Positions 33,467-42,062 of a stretch of 52,009 bases of DNA are shown piece after piece; the first letter of the stretch is position 1, and each line of letters begins with the position of its first letter. The stretch is from contig JAPPEU010000015.1 in the NCBI GenBank assembly GCA_028875245.1, positions 1 through 52,009 on the forward strand. Reading direction: 5' to 3'. Both the position numbers and the translations under genes were made by a program. The notes below the pieces were generated by a model. It had not been told where the DNA came from. It did not search any database and saw only the letters and a program-made list of their open reading frames with translations. The stretch comes from Chloroflexota bacterium. Lineage in GTDB: Bacteria > Chloroflexota > Anaerolineae > Aggregatilineales > Phototrophicaceae.

Positions 33467-35085
33467 TATTCAACGCTTATCAGGTAAGGGTATAATGTTT
33501 GCCCGCCAAAGATGATTTCGAATTCTAATTCCACAGAAGACGCTTTTAAACGCTCAACCAGTTCTGCGGCGTCCGCCTCCGCAAGGTCGGCGCCAAAATA
33601 AATCGTAGCGAGCTCGATCTTTTGCAGATCCAGTTCTGAGAAGGCGCCAAGCACCGCGCTTTCGATGTCGGCGGAAGCGGAGCAGAGCTCGCCATCAACG
33701 AGCGCGATATAATCATTTCGCCTTATCTGCAACCCGCGAAAACTTGCCATGCGGGAAGCGCGCGTGACTTCGATTGAGATGGTCGCGGCGCGCGCGGCGC
33801 TCATTTGCTCAATGGTCGCTTCGAGGTCGGCATTGGCGTCCGATGCGTCGCCGTAAGCGAGCATGGCGCTGATGCCTTGCAGAACCGACTCAGTGGGCAA
33901 GACCCGCGTCAGCCTGCCCTCAATCAAATCGGCCGCCTGTTGCGCCGCCAGAACGATATTGCGATCATTTGGCAGGATGACGACCTGGTGGGAAGGCAGC
34001 TGCTTGATCGCAACAAGAAAGTCCTCCGTTGACGGGTTGCGGCCGGCGCCGCCATCGATAATTGTGTCGCAGTTCAAGTCGCGAAAAACCGCCCGCATGC
34101 CGTCGCCTTCGACGACCGCGATGACCGAGGTTGCCGGCGAATCGCTGTTTGCTGGCGCCGCCTCATTTTGCCGGCGGGCCAAGCCGCGCTGGTACTGAAT
34201 ATCCATGTTTTCGACGACAATGTCATCAAGAGCCGCGCCCGTCTTCAGCGCATAATCAAGCGGAAGCGCTGGATTGTTGACATGAATATGCACTTTGATC
34301 GCCCGCCGGTCGCCGGCCACAATCACCGACCAGCCCAATGCTTCCAGATCTCGCCTGGCGCGCGCGATGTCGAGGTCCTCGCCAATCATCAGAAATTGCA
34401 CATCATAGCCGTAAGATCCACCTGCGGCCTCCCCTCGCAGCTCGCGCGCAGATTCCAACCTGGCGGCCGGCAAGGCCGATTGACCGCCCAGCATTCCCTG
34501 CATGAAACAGACCAAGCCCATCCCGCCGGCGTCGACAACCCCGGCCTCTTTGAGAATCGGCAGCAGATTCGGCGTGTTTTCCAGCGAAGCCAGGGCCGCG
34601 GCGGTCATCCCTTCCAGCATCTGTTTGAGCGAGGCAGCGCCTGAAGCCTCATGCCCCAAGCTTTCGGCCGCCTCACGCGCCACCGTCAGCATCGTGCCTT
34701 CAGTCGGCTTCGACAGGGAGCTATAAGCTTGCTTGACCGCGGCTTGACAAGCGCGCCTTAACAGCGAAGGCCTCAGCGTTGGCGCCTGCAGCCCATCGGC
34801 GAAGCCCTTTAGCAGCTGCGACAGGATCGTCCCGCTGTTGCCGCGCGCCCCCATCAGCGCTCCGTGGGCGAATCGATCAGCGATCACGCCGGCATCCTCG
34901 CTGTCGTCTTCGGCGATTTCCTCATAAGCCCGCCGCAGGGTGTGAAACATATTGATGCCGGTATCGCCATCCGGGACGGGAAAAACATTAAGCTGATTGA
35001 TGAGTTCGACATGCTGCGAGAGTCTGTCGACTCCGGCGCGAAACCGGCGTTTAAGCTGTCGCCCGTCAATACTAGAAGTCGCCAT
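33466..35085 (-). CDS. fakA: DAK2-domain fatty acid kinase catalytic subunit
   Basis: A protein of about 539 residues with the FakA/YloV layout. The N-terminal DhaL-like (DAK2) kinase domain has LNVFPVPDGDTGINM, whose Asp41, Asp43 and Asn47 (counted from the ATG at 35091) bind magnesium-ATP, and GARGNSGTILSQ. Middle and C-terminal DegV-like domains follow. It phosphorylates fatty acids presented by FakB proteins. The length matches Staphylococcus aureus FakA (548). I prefer the ATG at 35085 because AAGG stands seven bases before it; the ATG at 35091 has no spacing. It overlaps the end of rpe and is coupled to the next DegV gene. Confidence 0.92.
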   Translation of the reverse strand: MATSSIDGRQLKRRFRAGVDRLSQHVELINQLNVFPVPDGDTGINMFHTLRRAYEEIAEDDSEDAGVIADRFAHGALMGARGNSGTILSQLLKGFADGLQAPTLRPSLLRRACQAAVKQAYSSLSKPTEGTMLTVAREAAESLGHEASGAASLKQMLEGMTAAALASLENTPNLLPILKEAGVVDAGGMGLVCFMQGMLGGQSALPAARLESARELRGEAAGGSYGYDVQFLMIGEDLDIARARRDLEALGWSVIVAGDRRAIKVHIHVNNPALPLDYALKTGAALDDIVVENMDIQYQRGLARRQNEAAPANSDSPATSVIAVVEGDGMRAVFRDLNCDTIIDGGAGRNPSTEDFLVAIKQLPSHQVVILPNDRNIVLAAQQAADLIEGRLTRVLPTESVLQGISAMLAYGDASDANADLEATIEQMSAARAATISIEVTRASRMASFRGLQIRRNDYIALVDGELCSASADIESAVLGAFSELDLQKIELATIYFGADLAEADAAELVERLKASSVELEFEIIFGGQTLYPYLISVE

Positions 35086-35764
35086 CGGCATCCTTCGCTG
35101 CGGTCGCGCGCCGCAATTCCTGGATGCCCGCGGCGATGCCCATTTTGTGCTGGAAGACGCAGGTGCCGGCGATTGCGATGCTAGCGCCTGCCGCCTCTGC
35201 GGTCTTTATCGTATCAGCGTTGATGCCGCCGTCGACTTCAATCTCAATATCGCGGCCCATGTCGCCCGCCATCCGGCGCAGGGCGCGGATTTTCCCGGTC
35301 ATGCCGGCGAGAAAACGCTGACCGCCATAGCCCGGGTTCACAGTCATGACGTTGACGATATGCGCCATGTCGAGGATTTCGCTGAGCGCCGACGCTGGCG
35401 TGTGTGGATTCAGCGCCACGCCCGGGCGGCAGCCGAACGCGTCTATCTGCCCGAGGACGCGATGCAGGTGTGCACAGGCTTCGATGTGAACGGTGATCGA
35501 CGCGGCGCCGCTGTTCGCGAAGCTTTTCAGGAATCGGTCCGGCTCAACAATCATAAGATGAACATCAAGCGGAATGGCCGCCACCTTGGCCACCGCCTCC
35601 ACAACCAGCGGACCCATAGTGATGTTGGGGACGAACTGCCCGTCCATAATATCGATATGGATCAGGTCGGCCCCGGCCTCTTGCGCCAGCTGCACCTGCT
35701 CGGCCAGGCGGCCGAAATCGGCTGCCAGAATTGATGGCGCGATCTTTATCGAATTCATCGCCAT
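35072..35764 (-). CDS. rpe: Ribulose-phosphate 3-epimerase
   Basis: A 230-residue TIM-barrel enzyme that interconverts ribulose 5-phosphate and xylulose 5-phosphate in the pentose phosphate pathway. Signatures are IAPSILAADFGRL, HIDIMDGQFVPN, DVHLMIVEPD, NPGYGGQRFL and VDGGINADT. The metal and acid residues of the family are all present. The ATGs at 35764 and 35758 are both possible. It lies between rlmN (54 bases away) and fakA (overlapping) in the same operon. Confidence 0.97.
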   Translation of the reverse strand: MAMNSIKIAPSILAADFGRLAEQVQLAQEAGADLIHIDIMDGQFVPNITMGPLVVEAVAKVAAIPLDVHLMIVEPDRFLKSFANSGAASITVHIEACAHLHRVLGQIDAFGCRPGVALNPHTPASALSEILDMAHIVNVMTVNPGYGGQRFLAGMTGKIRALRRMAGDMGRDIEIEVDGGINADTIKTAEAAGASIAIAGTCVFQHKMGIAAGIQELRRATAAKDADGDF

Positions 35765-35818
35765 TGAATATCTCAGCGGTTGTCTCTGCGCTCTTATGAT
35801 CTTACTGCTTCAACCTGC

Positions 35819-36922
35819 CTATCGCAACAGGTCGTCCGCCGCCTCTCCACCCATTGCCGTCTTCGCCGCGGCTGTGGCTGAGCCATTCGGCTTCCCGCCC
35901 AATACCGCCGTTTTCAGCTGCCCACAGCCGGCGTCAATGTCGATGCCCCGCCTGACGCGCACCGTGCTGGCGACCCCGTACCGGCGCAGGACATCGCTGA
36001 ACCGCTTGATGCTGGCCGATTGCGCCGGCAAGCCATCGTAATCGCCAGTTGGGTTCAAAGGGATGATATTGATGTGGCAGAGCAGCCCGGCGAGCAATCT
36101 TCCCAAACGATGGGCTTCTTCCGCTGTATCATTCTCGCCGGCGATGGCCGCCCACTCAAAGGTGATGCGCCGATTCGTCCGCGACACGTAATAGCGGCAG
36201 GCGTCAAGCAGCCCTTCAATCCCCCAGCGGCGGTTGACCGGCATGAGCGCGGAACGCTGGGCGTCGTCGGTCTTGTGCAGGCTCACCGCCAGGTTGACTT
36301 GCAAACCCTCATCGGCAAAGCGGCGTATCTGCGGCGCCAACCCGACCGTGCTCAAAGTGATATGCCGCGCGCCGATATTCAAGCGATGCATCAGCTGCCG
36401 CACCGCCGCCAGCGAAGCAGCGTAATTGTGGAATGGCTCGCCCATGCCCATGAAGACGACATTGCTCAAGCGCTCGCCCCGGGCATGCAATTCACGAGCG
36501 AAGACCATCGCCTGCTCGAAGATTTCGCCAGCTGTCAAGTTGCGCGCAAAGCCCATCTGCCCCGTGGCGCAGAAGACGCAGCCCATCGCGCAGCCCGCCT
36601 GCGACGAAATGCAAGCCGTCATCCGATCATCGTCATAAGGCATCAGGACCGACTCGATGAACTGGTCATCGCCCAGGCGGTAAAGTCGCTTTTCCGTGGC
36701 ATCACGGCTCTGCTGACGCGCGACCAGTTCCAGGCTGCCAAGCGCCGCCGCCGCATGCAATTTCGCGATCGTCGCGCCGGGCAGGTTCGTCATCGCGTCG
36801 AAGCGTTCGACTCGCCGCTCATACATCCAGTGCCAAATCTGCTTGGCGCGGAAGCCCGGCTCTCCAAGCCCTGTCAACAATTCAGTTAGTTCGGCATAAG
36901 TCAGGGCATAAAGGTTGATCAT
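35819..36922 (-). CDS. rlmN: Dual-specificity 23S rRNA/tRNA C2-adenine methyltransferase
   Basis: A 367-residue radical SAM enzyme that methylates C2 of A2503 in 23S rRNA and A37 of some tRNAs. The radical SAM cluster is Cys111, Cys115, Cys118 (CAMGCVFC), preceded by TACISSQAG. VVFMGMGEPFHNY, the STVGLAP and NLAVSLH motifs, and the late cysteine in DAGCGQL that forms the methyl intermediate are present. GAGGCG precedes the ATG at 36922. A tail of about 25 residues beyond the core is low-complexity. Confidence 0.97.
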   Translation of the reverse strand: MINLYALTYAELTELLTGLGEPGFRAKQIWHWMYERRVERFDAMTNLPGATIAKLHAAAALGSLELVARQQSRDATEKRLYRLGDDQFIESVLMPYDDDRMTACISSQAGCAMGCVFCATGQMGFARNLTAGEIFEQAMVFARELHARGERLSNVVFMGMGEPFHNYAASLAAVRQLMHRLNIGARHITLSTVGLAPQIRRFADEGLQVNLAVSLHKTDDAQRSALMPVNRRWGIEGLLDACRYYVSRTNRRITFEWAAIAGENDTAEEAHRLGRLLAGLLCHINIIPLNPTGDYDGLPAQSASIKRFSDVLRRYGVASTVRVRRGIDIDAGCGQLKTAVLGGKPNGSATAAAKTAMGGEAADDLLR

Positions 36923-36944
36923 CCAGCTGTCGCCTCAGAAAACG

Positions 36945-37802
36945 TCATACGCTCGCCAGAAAGGGCAAGAAATTGAAAACGGCGTGCGCAATTATGGCGG
37001 CGCTGGCATGAAAGCGCAATCGCAGCCAGGCAAAACCTAACGAGACGGCCAACAAGGTCGCCAGCGCTGGCGTCAAGCCATATTGCTGATGCGTTGCTGT
37101 GAAGAAGAGCGAGCTCAGCAATACGCCGAAGACCGGCTGCAGCGCGCCGCGATAGAAGATCTCTTCAGACAGGGCTGGTATGACCGCCAACATGAGCGCC
37201 GAGACGAAGGACCCTGAAAAGACTTCAAAGTAAAGGCGAGCGGGCTCGGTCTGCTGTTGGAAGACCGCTTCGGGAACGGCCCGCTCCCAGATTGCCACCG
37301 CCGCCGTCGAGAATATCCAAAGTCCGACGCCGATGGTGATGCTGACGCTGGCCTCTCGTAACGTTGGCATGCGCAGACTCAGCCGGCGCAGAACATCGGG
37401 CAGCCGCCGGCGCGTGACCCAGCCGACGCCCAGAAAAGCCACTGCCAGGTGGAGCGCGCCTGTGCCGAACAGCGCCACCATGGCGTCCGACAGCGTGACG
37501 GCAAGCCATTCGCCTTCGAGCGCCAGGCCGCCAATCAGACTGTTCAGGGCTAAGTTCACAAATCCCAGCAGCAGGAGGAAGGCGGCTGTCCGATGTATTG
37601 GCTTGTCGGGGTCGAAGGCGGGCGCCTCGCCCAGGCTCAAGCGCCTGACTGCCGCTGCGCACAAGCGCCATAACCCGCCGAAGTTCACGCAGCCCAAGGT
37701 AAGAATGGCCAAGAGCGGGGAAAACCGCGGACGCTCTGCCGCCAGATTGGCCGCGCCGGTCACAGCTAGCGCGTATACGCCTACCAGAAACAATTCGACC
37801 AT
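36945..37802 (-). CDS. CPBP family intramembrane metalloprotease
   Basis: A protein of about 285 residues with seven to eight membrane segments. The CPBP (Abi/CAAX prenyl endopeptidase-like) signature is SEEIFYRGAL, with both glutamates and the arginine, followed by a second motif FTATHQQYG containing a histidine and a third membrane histidine near the C-terminus (IIAHAVFNFLP). Functions in bacteria include protein maturation and bacteriocin immunity; none can be assigned here. The ATG at 37802 has GAGGGG upstream; the in-frame extension to 37847 is not needed. It is probably the first gene of the operon that runs to recG, with 22 bases to rlmN. Confidence 0.87.
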   Translation of the reverse strand: MVELFLVGVYALAVTGAANLAAERPRFSPLLAILTLGCVNFGGLWRLCAAAVRRLSLGEAPAFDPDKPIHRTAAFLLLLGFVNLALNSLIGGLALEGEWLAVTLSDAMVALFGTGALHLAVAFLGVGWVTRRRLPDVLRRLSLRMPTLREASVSITIGVGLWIFSTAAVAIWERAVPEAVFQQQTEPARLYFEVFSGSFVSALMLAVIPALSEEIFYRGALQPVFGVLLSSLFFTATHQQYGLTPALATLLAVSLGFAWLRLRFHASAAIIAHAVFNFLPFLASV

Positions 37803-37878
37803 TTCGATTTCCCCTCGCCGCAAACCGGCGCTGTATCGGGTTCCCAAGGCTCAGCGCGAGCCGGGCGCCATCGTCTGG

Positions 37879-37907
37879 TTGACAGCCGCATCCCGCTATG
37901 CTAGGAT
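37879..37907 (+). promoter_or_regulatory. Promoter of the tRNA-Ser pair
   Basis: A perfect -35 box TTGACA (37879-37884) and a -10 box TAGGAT (37902-37907) lie 17 bases apart. Transcription would start near 37914, about 26 bases before the first tRNA. It is the best promoter match in the window. Confidence 0.8.
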
Positions 37908-37939
37908 GACCGACGCCACATCGCAACGATTGAACTGTT

Positions 37940-38026
37940 GGAGAGGTGGCCGAGTGGTTTAAGGCGATGGTCTTGAAAACCATTGTACGGTCCTCCGTAC
38001 CGCAGGTTCGAATCCTGTCCTCTCCG
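37940..38026 (+). tRNA. tRNA-Ser (anticodon UGA)
   Basis: The 87-base gene has acceptor strands GGAGAGG (37940-37946) and CCTCTCC (38019-38025) with discriminator G. The anticodon is TGA at 37974-37976 in loop CTTGAAA, the long variable arm GTACGG/CCGTAC is typical of class II serine tRNAs, and the T arm contains GGTTCGAATCC. The 3' CCA is not encoded. The next tRNA-Ser follows after 34 bases. Confidence 0.96.
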
Positions 38027-38060
38027 CCTTATCCACATTAACAGCTGCATAGCCCTAAAT

Positions 38061-38148
38061 GGAGAGGTGCCAGAGTGGTTGATTGGGGCCGCCTGCTAAG
38101 CGGTTGTACCTGTTAAGGGTACCGCAGGTTCGAATCCTGTCCTCTCCG
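38061..38148 (+). tRNA. tRNA-Ser (anticodon GCU)
   Basis: The 88-base gene has acceptor strands GGAGAGG (38061-38067) and CCTCTCC (38141-38147) with discriminator G. The anticodon is GCT at 38095-38097 between stems GCCGC and GCGGT. The long variable arm (GTACC/GGGTAC) marks a serine tRNA. CCA is not encoded. Acceptor stem and T arm are identical to the upstream tRNA-Ser(UGA), with which it is probably co-transcribed. Confidence 0.96.
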
Positions 38149-38284
38149 TCATTGTATTTCATCACCCGTTCGCGCTTGCATGCTCTCCCGCTAGACAATT
38201 GCCGATTCATCGCCGGCGTGATTTCGGAACACCGTTCAATTGCGAGGCTCGCAATCCTTATCTTACAATACCAGGTGGCGGCGC

Positions 38285-38698
38285 ATGCCCGACAAGATCT
38301 CCATTGATGCGATCGTGAACAGACAGCGTGGCGATGTTTGGCGGCTCTTTAATGAGCCCCAACACATCACCCAATGGAATTTTGCCTCTGACGATTGGTG
38401 CTGCCCCCGGGCTGAAAATGACTTGCGGGTTGGGGGGAGGCTCCGCTCGCGCATGGAAGCCAAAGACGGCAGCTCCGGTTTTGACTTTGAGGCAATTTAT
38501 GACGAAGTGGTCGCGGAGAATAAACTGGCATACACCATGCCCGACGGGCGTCACGTTGAAACGCGCTTTGAAGATCTTGACGGGGCGACGAAAGTCACGA
38601 CCGAGTTTGACCCGGAATCCTCCAATCCATTAGATATGCAGCGGGATGGCTGGCAAGCGATACTCAACAATTTCAAGAACTACGCCGAGTCGGCCTAA
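38285..38698 (+). CDS. SRPBCC/AHSA1 domain protein
   Basis: A 137-residue protein of the START-like AHSA1 (COG3832) group. VNRQRGDVWRLFNEPQHITQW at the start, shown here as the fragment VWRLFNEPQHITQW, then GGRLRSRMEAKDG, and the final FDPESSNPLDMQRDGWQAIL are typical of the family. The fold has a deep hydrophobic cavity; most members have unknown ligands. AGGTGG stands seven bases before the ATG at 38285. It is a single gene between the tRNAs and anmK. Confidence 0.88.
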   Translation: MPDKISIDAIVNRQRGDVWRLFNEPQHITQWNFASDDWCCPRAENDLRVGGRLRSRMEAKDGSSGFDFEAIYDEVVAENKLAYTMPDGRHVETRFEDLDGATKVTTEFDPESSNPLDMQRDGWQAILNNFKNYAESA

Positions 38699-38828
38699 CG
38701 CAAGACGCTCAGGGACCTTGCAGTGGGGGACCGGCCGACTTGTGGATGCCCCAAGCCGGGCGCAGGCGACCGCGGCGCAAGCCCCTAGGTTTGATGATGT
38801 CGTTTAGCTGGCCAAAACGGGCGCATCC

Positions 38829-40019
38829 ATGATCGTCATCGGCTTAATGTCCGGCACATCCGCCGACGGCGTCGATGTCGCAATTTGCGATATCGGCGGA
38901 CAGCCCAGCGACATGACTGTCAATTTGGTCGCCGGCGCCACTTTCGAATACGAACCTGAAATCCGCCAGCGCATCCTCGTTTGCTGCGACCCCAAGGAAA
39001 GCAGCGTCGATCAGATTGCCGCCCTTCACGTTGACCTGGCTCATGTCTTCGCTGACCGCGTTCTCGAGCTCATAGACCGGCAAAGCATGTCTGCCGAACA
39101 AATCGATTTGATCGGCTCGCACGGGCAGACCGTTTGGCACAGCGTCTTGCCAAACGGCGACGTGAATGCATCACTGCAGATTGTCGAAGCGGCTGTCCTC
39201 GCGGAGCGGACCGGCATCACAACGATCAGCAATTTTCGCGCGCGCGATATCGCTGCCGGCGGGCAAGGCGCCCCGCTGACGAGCTACATCGATTGGCTCC
39301 TGCTGCGGCGCCCGACGCGCTGGCGGGCGGTGCAGAACATCGGCGGCATGGGGAACGTGACTTTTTTGCCGCCGCTAAGTGATGAGACATCGGCGCCCGT
39401 CGCCTTTGACACCGGCCCGGGCAACGCGCTGCTGGATGCCGCCGTCGCGCATTTCTCTGCCGGCGCGCTGCATTACGATCGCGACGGTGAATACGCCCGG
39501 CGAGGCCGGGTCAACGAAGAGTGGCTGGATGAGCTTTTGCAGCATCCCTACTACGCGCGTGATTATCCCAAGACGACCGGCCGCGAAACATTCGGGACTG
39601 CCGCCGCCCTTGCCCTGGTTGCCGACGCGCGGCGCCGCGGATTGACAGCGCCCGAGATCATCGCCACCCTGACGGCGCTGACAGCGACCAACATCGCGGA
39701 TGCCTACCGCCGGTTCGCGCCCGCGCCTATGGACGAGGTCATATTGGGCGGTGGCGGCAGGCATAACCCGGTCATGGTTGGCATGCTGCGCGAACTGCTG
39801 GCGCCGGCGAAAGTCATGACCCATGAAGACATCGGCATGGACAGCGACTTCAAGGAAGCCCTCGTTTTTGCGCTGCTGGCTTACGAAACCTGGCATGGCC
39901 GGCCGGCCACGCTCCCCGCATTGACCGGCGCGCGCAAGGCATCCCTGCTCGGGTCCATCACGCCCGGCGGCAACTACGCCGATCTGCTTGCAAGCCGGCA
40001 ATCCAATCCACGTAGATAA
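38829..40019 (+). CDS. anmK: Anhydro-N-acetylmuramic acid kinase
   Basis: A 396-residue kinase that phosphorylates and opens 1,6-anhydro-N-acetylmuramic acid during recycling of cell-wall peptidoglycan. The ATP-binding start IGLMSGTSADGVDVA and IGSHGQTVWH, QNIGGMGNVTFLP, FDTGPGNALLD and GGGGRHNPVMVGML are all family signatures. The length is usual. Its presence suggests that this organism makes and recycles peptidoglycan. It is followed by the nusB-tat genes after about 66 bases. Confidence 0.96.
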   Translation: MIVIGLMSGTSADGVDVAICDIGGQPSDMTVNLVAGATFEYEPEIRQRILVCCDPKESSVDQIAALHVDLAHVFADRVLELIDRQSMSAEQIDLIGSHGQTVWHSVLPNGDVNASLQIVEAAVLAERTGITTISNFRARDIAAGGQGAPLTSYIDWLLLRRPTRWRAVQNIGGMGNVTFLPPLSDETSAPVAFDTGPGNALLDAAVAHFSAGALHYDRDGEYARRGRVNEEWLDELLQHPYYARDYPKTTGRETFGTAAALALVADARRRGLTAPEIIATLTALTATNIADAYRRFAPAPMDEVILGGGGRHNPVMVGMLRELLAPAKVMTHEDIGMDSDFKEALVFALLAYETWHGRPATLPALTGARKASLLGSITPGGNYADLLASRQSNPRR

Positions 40020-40085
40020 AACCATGATGATGCGCTAAACTATCGTCAGACCGGCGCTAATTGACACAAGCGAGGCCTCATCCAA

Positions 40086-40625
40086 TTGGAACTGCTGGGC
40101 GGCTATCCTATCGAGTTGGACGATTTCGATCCGGAAGAGGATGTGATCACATCCGAGGTGATCAGGCCCGAGTTAAGCGCTGCCGATCGGTCGATAGCGC
40201 GGCGCGCAAGTCTTCAGATCCTCTACGAATTGGACAGTACCGATCACGACGTTGGAGATGTGCTGGCGGTGCACTTTGCCGAGCGCCCGGAGGCTTACGC
40301 GGCGCGTCAAATCATACGCCGGTTAGTCGGCGGCGTGATGGACAACCGGGCGGCCCTCGATGCCATTCTCGCCGAATACGCGCCGGAATGGCCGATTGAT
40401 CAGGTCGCCGTCGTCGACAGAAATATCTTGCGAATCGCGGTCTACGAACATCTGCTGCAAAAACGCAAGACGCCGATTCCCGTAATCATCAATGAGGCGG
40501 TCCACCTGGCGCAGCTCTTCGGCGCGGATCATTCGCACAGCTTTGTTCACGGCGTCCTCGGCGCGATAACGGCCGAACCCAAGCAAAAGTTCGAGGTTGC
40601 AATCGACGAGGTAGACAGCCTATGA
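40086..40625 (+). CDS. nusB: Transcription antitermination factor NusB
   Basis: A protein of up to 179 residues. The all-helical NusB core starts near residue 28 (LSAADRSIARRASLQILYELD) and ends with the conserved IPVIINEAVHLAQLFG and FVHGVLGAI. NusB with NusE/S10 binds boxA RNA in rRNA transcripts. The assigned start is a TTG at 40086, and a GTG at 40143 is equally possible; the first 27 residues are an acidic extension outside the core. Its stop overlaps the tatA start as ATGA, so the two are coupled. Confidence 0.88.
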   Translation: MELLGGYPIELDDFDPEEDVITSEVIRPELSAADRSIARRASLQILYELDSTDHDVGDVLAVHFAERPEAYAARQIIRRLVGGVMDNRAALDAILAEYAPEWPIDQVAVVDRNILRIAVYEHLLQKRKTPIPVIINEAVHLAQLFGADHSHSFVHGVLGAITAEPKQKFEVAIDEVDSL

Positions 40626-41203
40626 ATGTATTCGGCGTCGGCGCCTGGGAGCTCGTCGCGATTCTGCTGATCATGCTGGTCTTTGCCGGCCCCAAACGCA
40701 TGATTCACTGGTCCTACGTGCTCGGCCAACATGTGGCGAAATTCCGCAAAATCTGGTCCGAGACTGTTGATCTTGTGCAGAAAGAATTTGACGACGCCGG
40801 CGTCGACATCAAGCTGCCCAAAGAGCCGCCGACGCGCAAGAACCTCAACCGCAGTCTAACAGACGCGGTCAAGCCGATGACGCAGCAGGTGCAAGATTCG
40901 TTGGATGAAGTCAAAAAAGACATGGAAACATTCAAGGAAGTCAGCGATTCGCTCAATGACAAGAAGCCCAAGCCCGCTGCCGGCGAGGGCGAAGCAGCGG
41001 CGGAGTCGTCAACGCGAGCGGTAAAATTGCCCGCGAAACCGGCCAAGGCGCAAGCGAAGCCGGCCAAGGCGCCAGCTGAACCGGCCCCGGTCCCCGCCTT
41101 GGGTACCTGGAGTGGCGAGGCGGCCAAGACAACGGCGGCAAGCAAGGCCAACGGAAACGCGCAAGATTTTGGCGCCTGGTCCAAAACAGCGGACAGCGAT
41201 TAG
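40622..41203 (+). CDS. tatA: Sec-independent translocase subunit TatA/TatB
   Basis: A 193-residue protein with one N-terminal membrane helix and the hallmark motif GAWELVAILLIMLVFAGPKR, followed by the amphipathic helix. The long polar C-terminal part contains PAK/KPAKA repeats. Together with TatC it exports folded, often cofactor-containing proteins with twin-arginine signals. TatA and TatB cannot be told apart safely; the FAGPKR form and the long tail would also fit TatB. Its ATG overlaps the nusB stop, and tatC starts eight bases after its own stop. Confidence 0.88.
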   Translation: MNVFGVGAWELVAILLIMLVFAGPKRMIHWSYVLGQHVAKFRKIWSETVDLVQKEFDDAGVDIKLPKEPPTRKNLNRSLTDAVKPMTQQVQDSLDEVKKDMETFKEVSDSLNDKKPKPAAGEGEAAAESSTRAVKLPAKPAKAQAKPAKAPAEPAPVPALGTWSGEAAKTTAASKANGNAQDFGAWSKTADSD

Positions 41204-41211
41204 AGTGACGG

Positions 41212-41985
41212 ATGGCTGAGCTCGCCGAGCAGGAGGAATTCGAAGATGGTCATGAACTCCGTATGGGGTTCTTCGAGCATCTCGACGAGCTGCGGCAGCG
41301 GCTGACGAAAGCGGTTTTCTCGCTGGTAGTCGGTACCGCCATCGGCGTTTTCGTTGCAACGCAAGTCCTCATATTGCTACTGCAACCCTACTGCGCTATC
41401 GTGACAGACTGCGAGTTGGTCATCCTCGACCCAACCGGCAATATTCTCATCTATTTCAAGGTCGCCTTGATGGTTGGCGGCATATTGTCGATTCCCTTGG
41501 TGACTTACCAATTGCTGATGTTCATTTTGCCCGGGCTGACGCGGGTGGAAAGGCGCTACGTCCTGCTGTCGATTCCCGCGACTACCGCCCTGTTCGTGGT
41601 TGGCGTACTCTTCGCCTGGCGCATTTTGATGCCGCCCGCGCTCGGTTTCCTTCACGGCTTTCAAGCGGAAATCTTCGAGCCGGAGTGGACGGCGGACGGC
41701 TACATCAGCTTTGTGACATCGCTGCTGTTTTGGATGGGCGTCGCCTTTCAAACGCCGCTGATTTTCTTCCTCATTTCGCTCATGGGCCTGGTCAGCGCGG
41801 GCACCTTGGTTCGTCAGTGGCGCGTCGCCGTGGTGGGCGCGTCGATCGCCGCGGCCCTTATCACCCCAACGATCGACCCCGTCAACATGTTTCTGGTCAT
41901 GGCGCCGCTGCTGACTTTGTACGCCCTGAGCATTGTGCTTGTCTTTTTCGGCCGCAAGATGTCCGGCATTGACCGGAAAGACTGA
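41212..41985 (+). CDS. tatC: Sec-independent protein translocase subunit TatC
   Basis: A 257-residue protein with six membrane segments, the N-terminal motif MGFFEHLDELRQRL that contacts the twin-arginine signal, and FKVALMVGGILSIPLVTYQL in the second segment. The conserved glutamate region IFEPEWTADGYISFV and the final ITPTIDPVNMFLVMAPLLTLY are also clear. It is the signal-recognition core of the Tat exporter and follows tatA directly. Confidence 0.96.
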   Translation: MAELAEQEEFEDGHELRMGFFEHLDELRQRLTKAVFSLVVGTAIGVFVATQVLILLLQPYCAIVTDCELVILDPTGNILIYFKVALMVGGILSIPLVTYQLLMFILPGLTRVERRYVLLSIPATTALFVVGVLFAWRILMPPALGFLHGFQAEIFEPEWTADGYISFVTSLLFWMGVAFQTPLIFFLISLMGLVSAGTLVRQWRVAVVGASIAAALITPTIDPVNMFLVMAPLLTLYALSIVLVFFGRKMSGIDRKD

Positions 41986-41992
41986 GCGCAGG

Positions 41993-42022
41993 CTGACAGG
42001 CCGCAATTTCTTGTGCTAGAAT
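41993..42022 (+). promoter_or_regulatory. Possible promoter of the sulfate-activation gene
   Basis: CTGACA (41993-41998) and TAGAAT (42017-42022) are 18 bases apart, placing the transcript start near 42029 and giving a leader of about 34 bases. The boxes are good matches; the spacing is one longer than ideal. Confidence 0.5.
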
Positions 42023-42062
42023 AACGCCGTCGTTGCGGCTTCCCACCATTGCGGAGAATTTC

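Noticed and set aside
38778..38790. GCAAGCCCCTAGG, similar to the TGTAGGGGC repeat modules
   Set aside because: Only about 11 bases match and no hairpin or inverted partner accompanies them, so chance is the simpler explanation.
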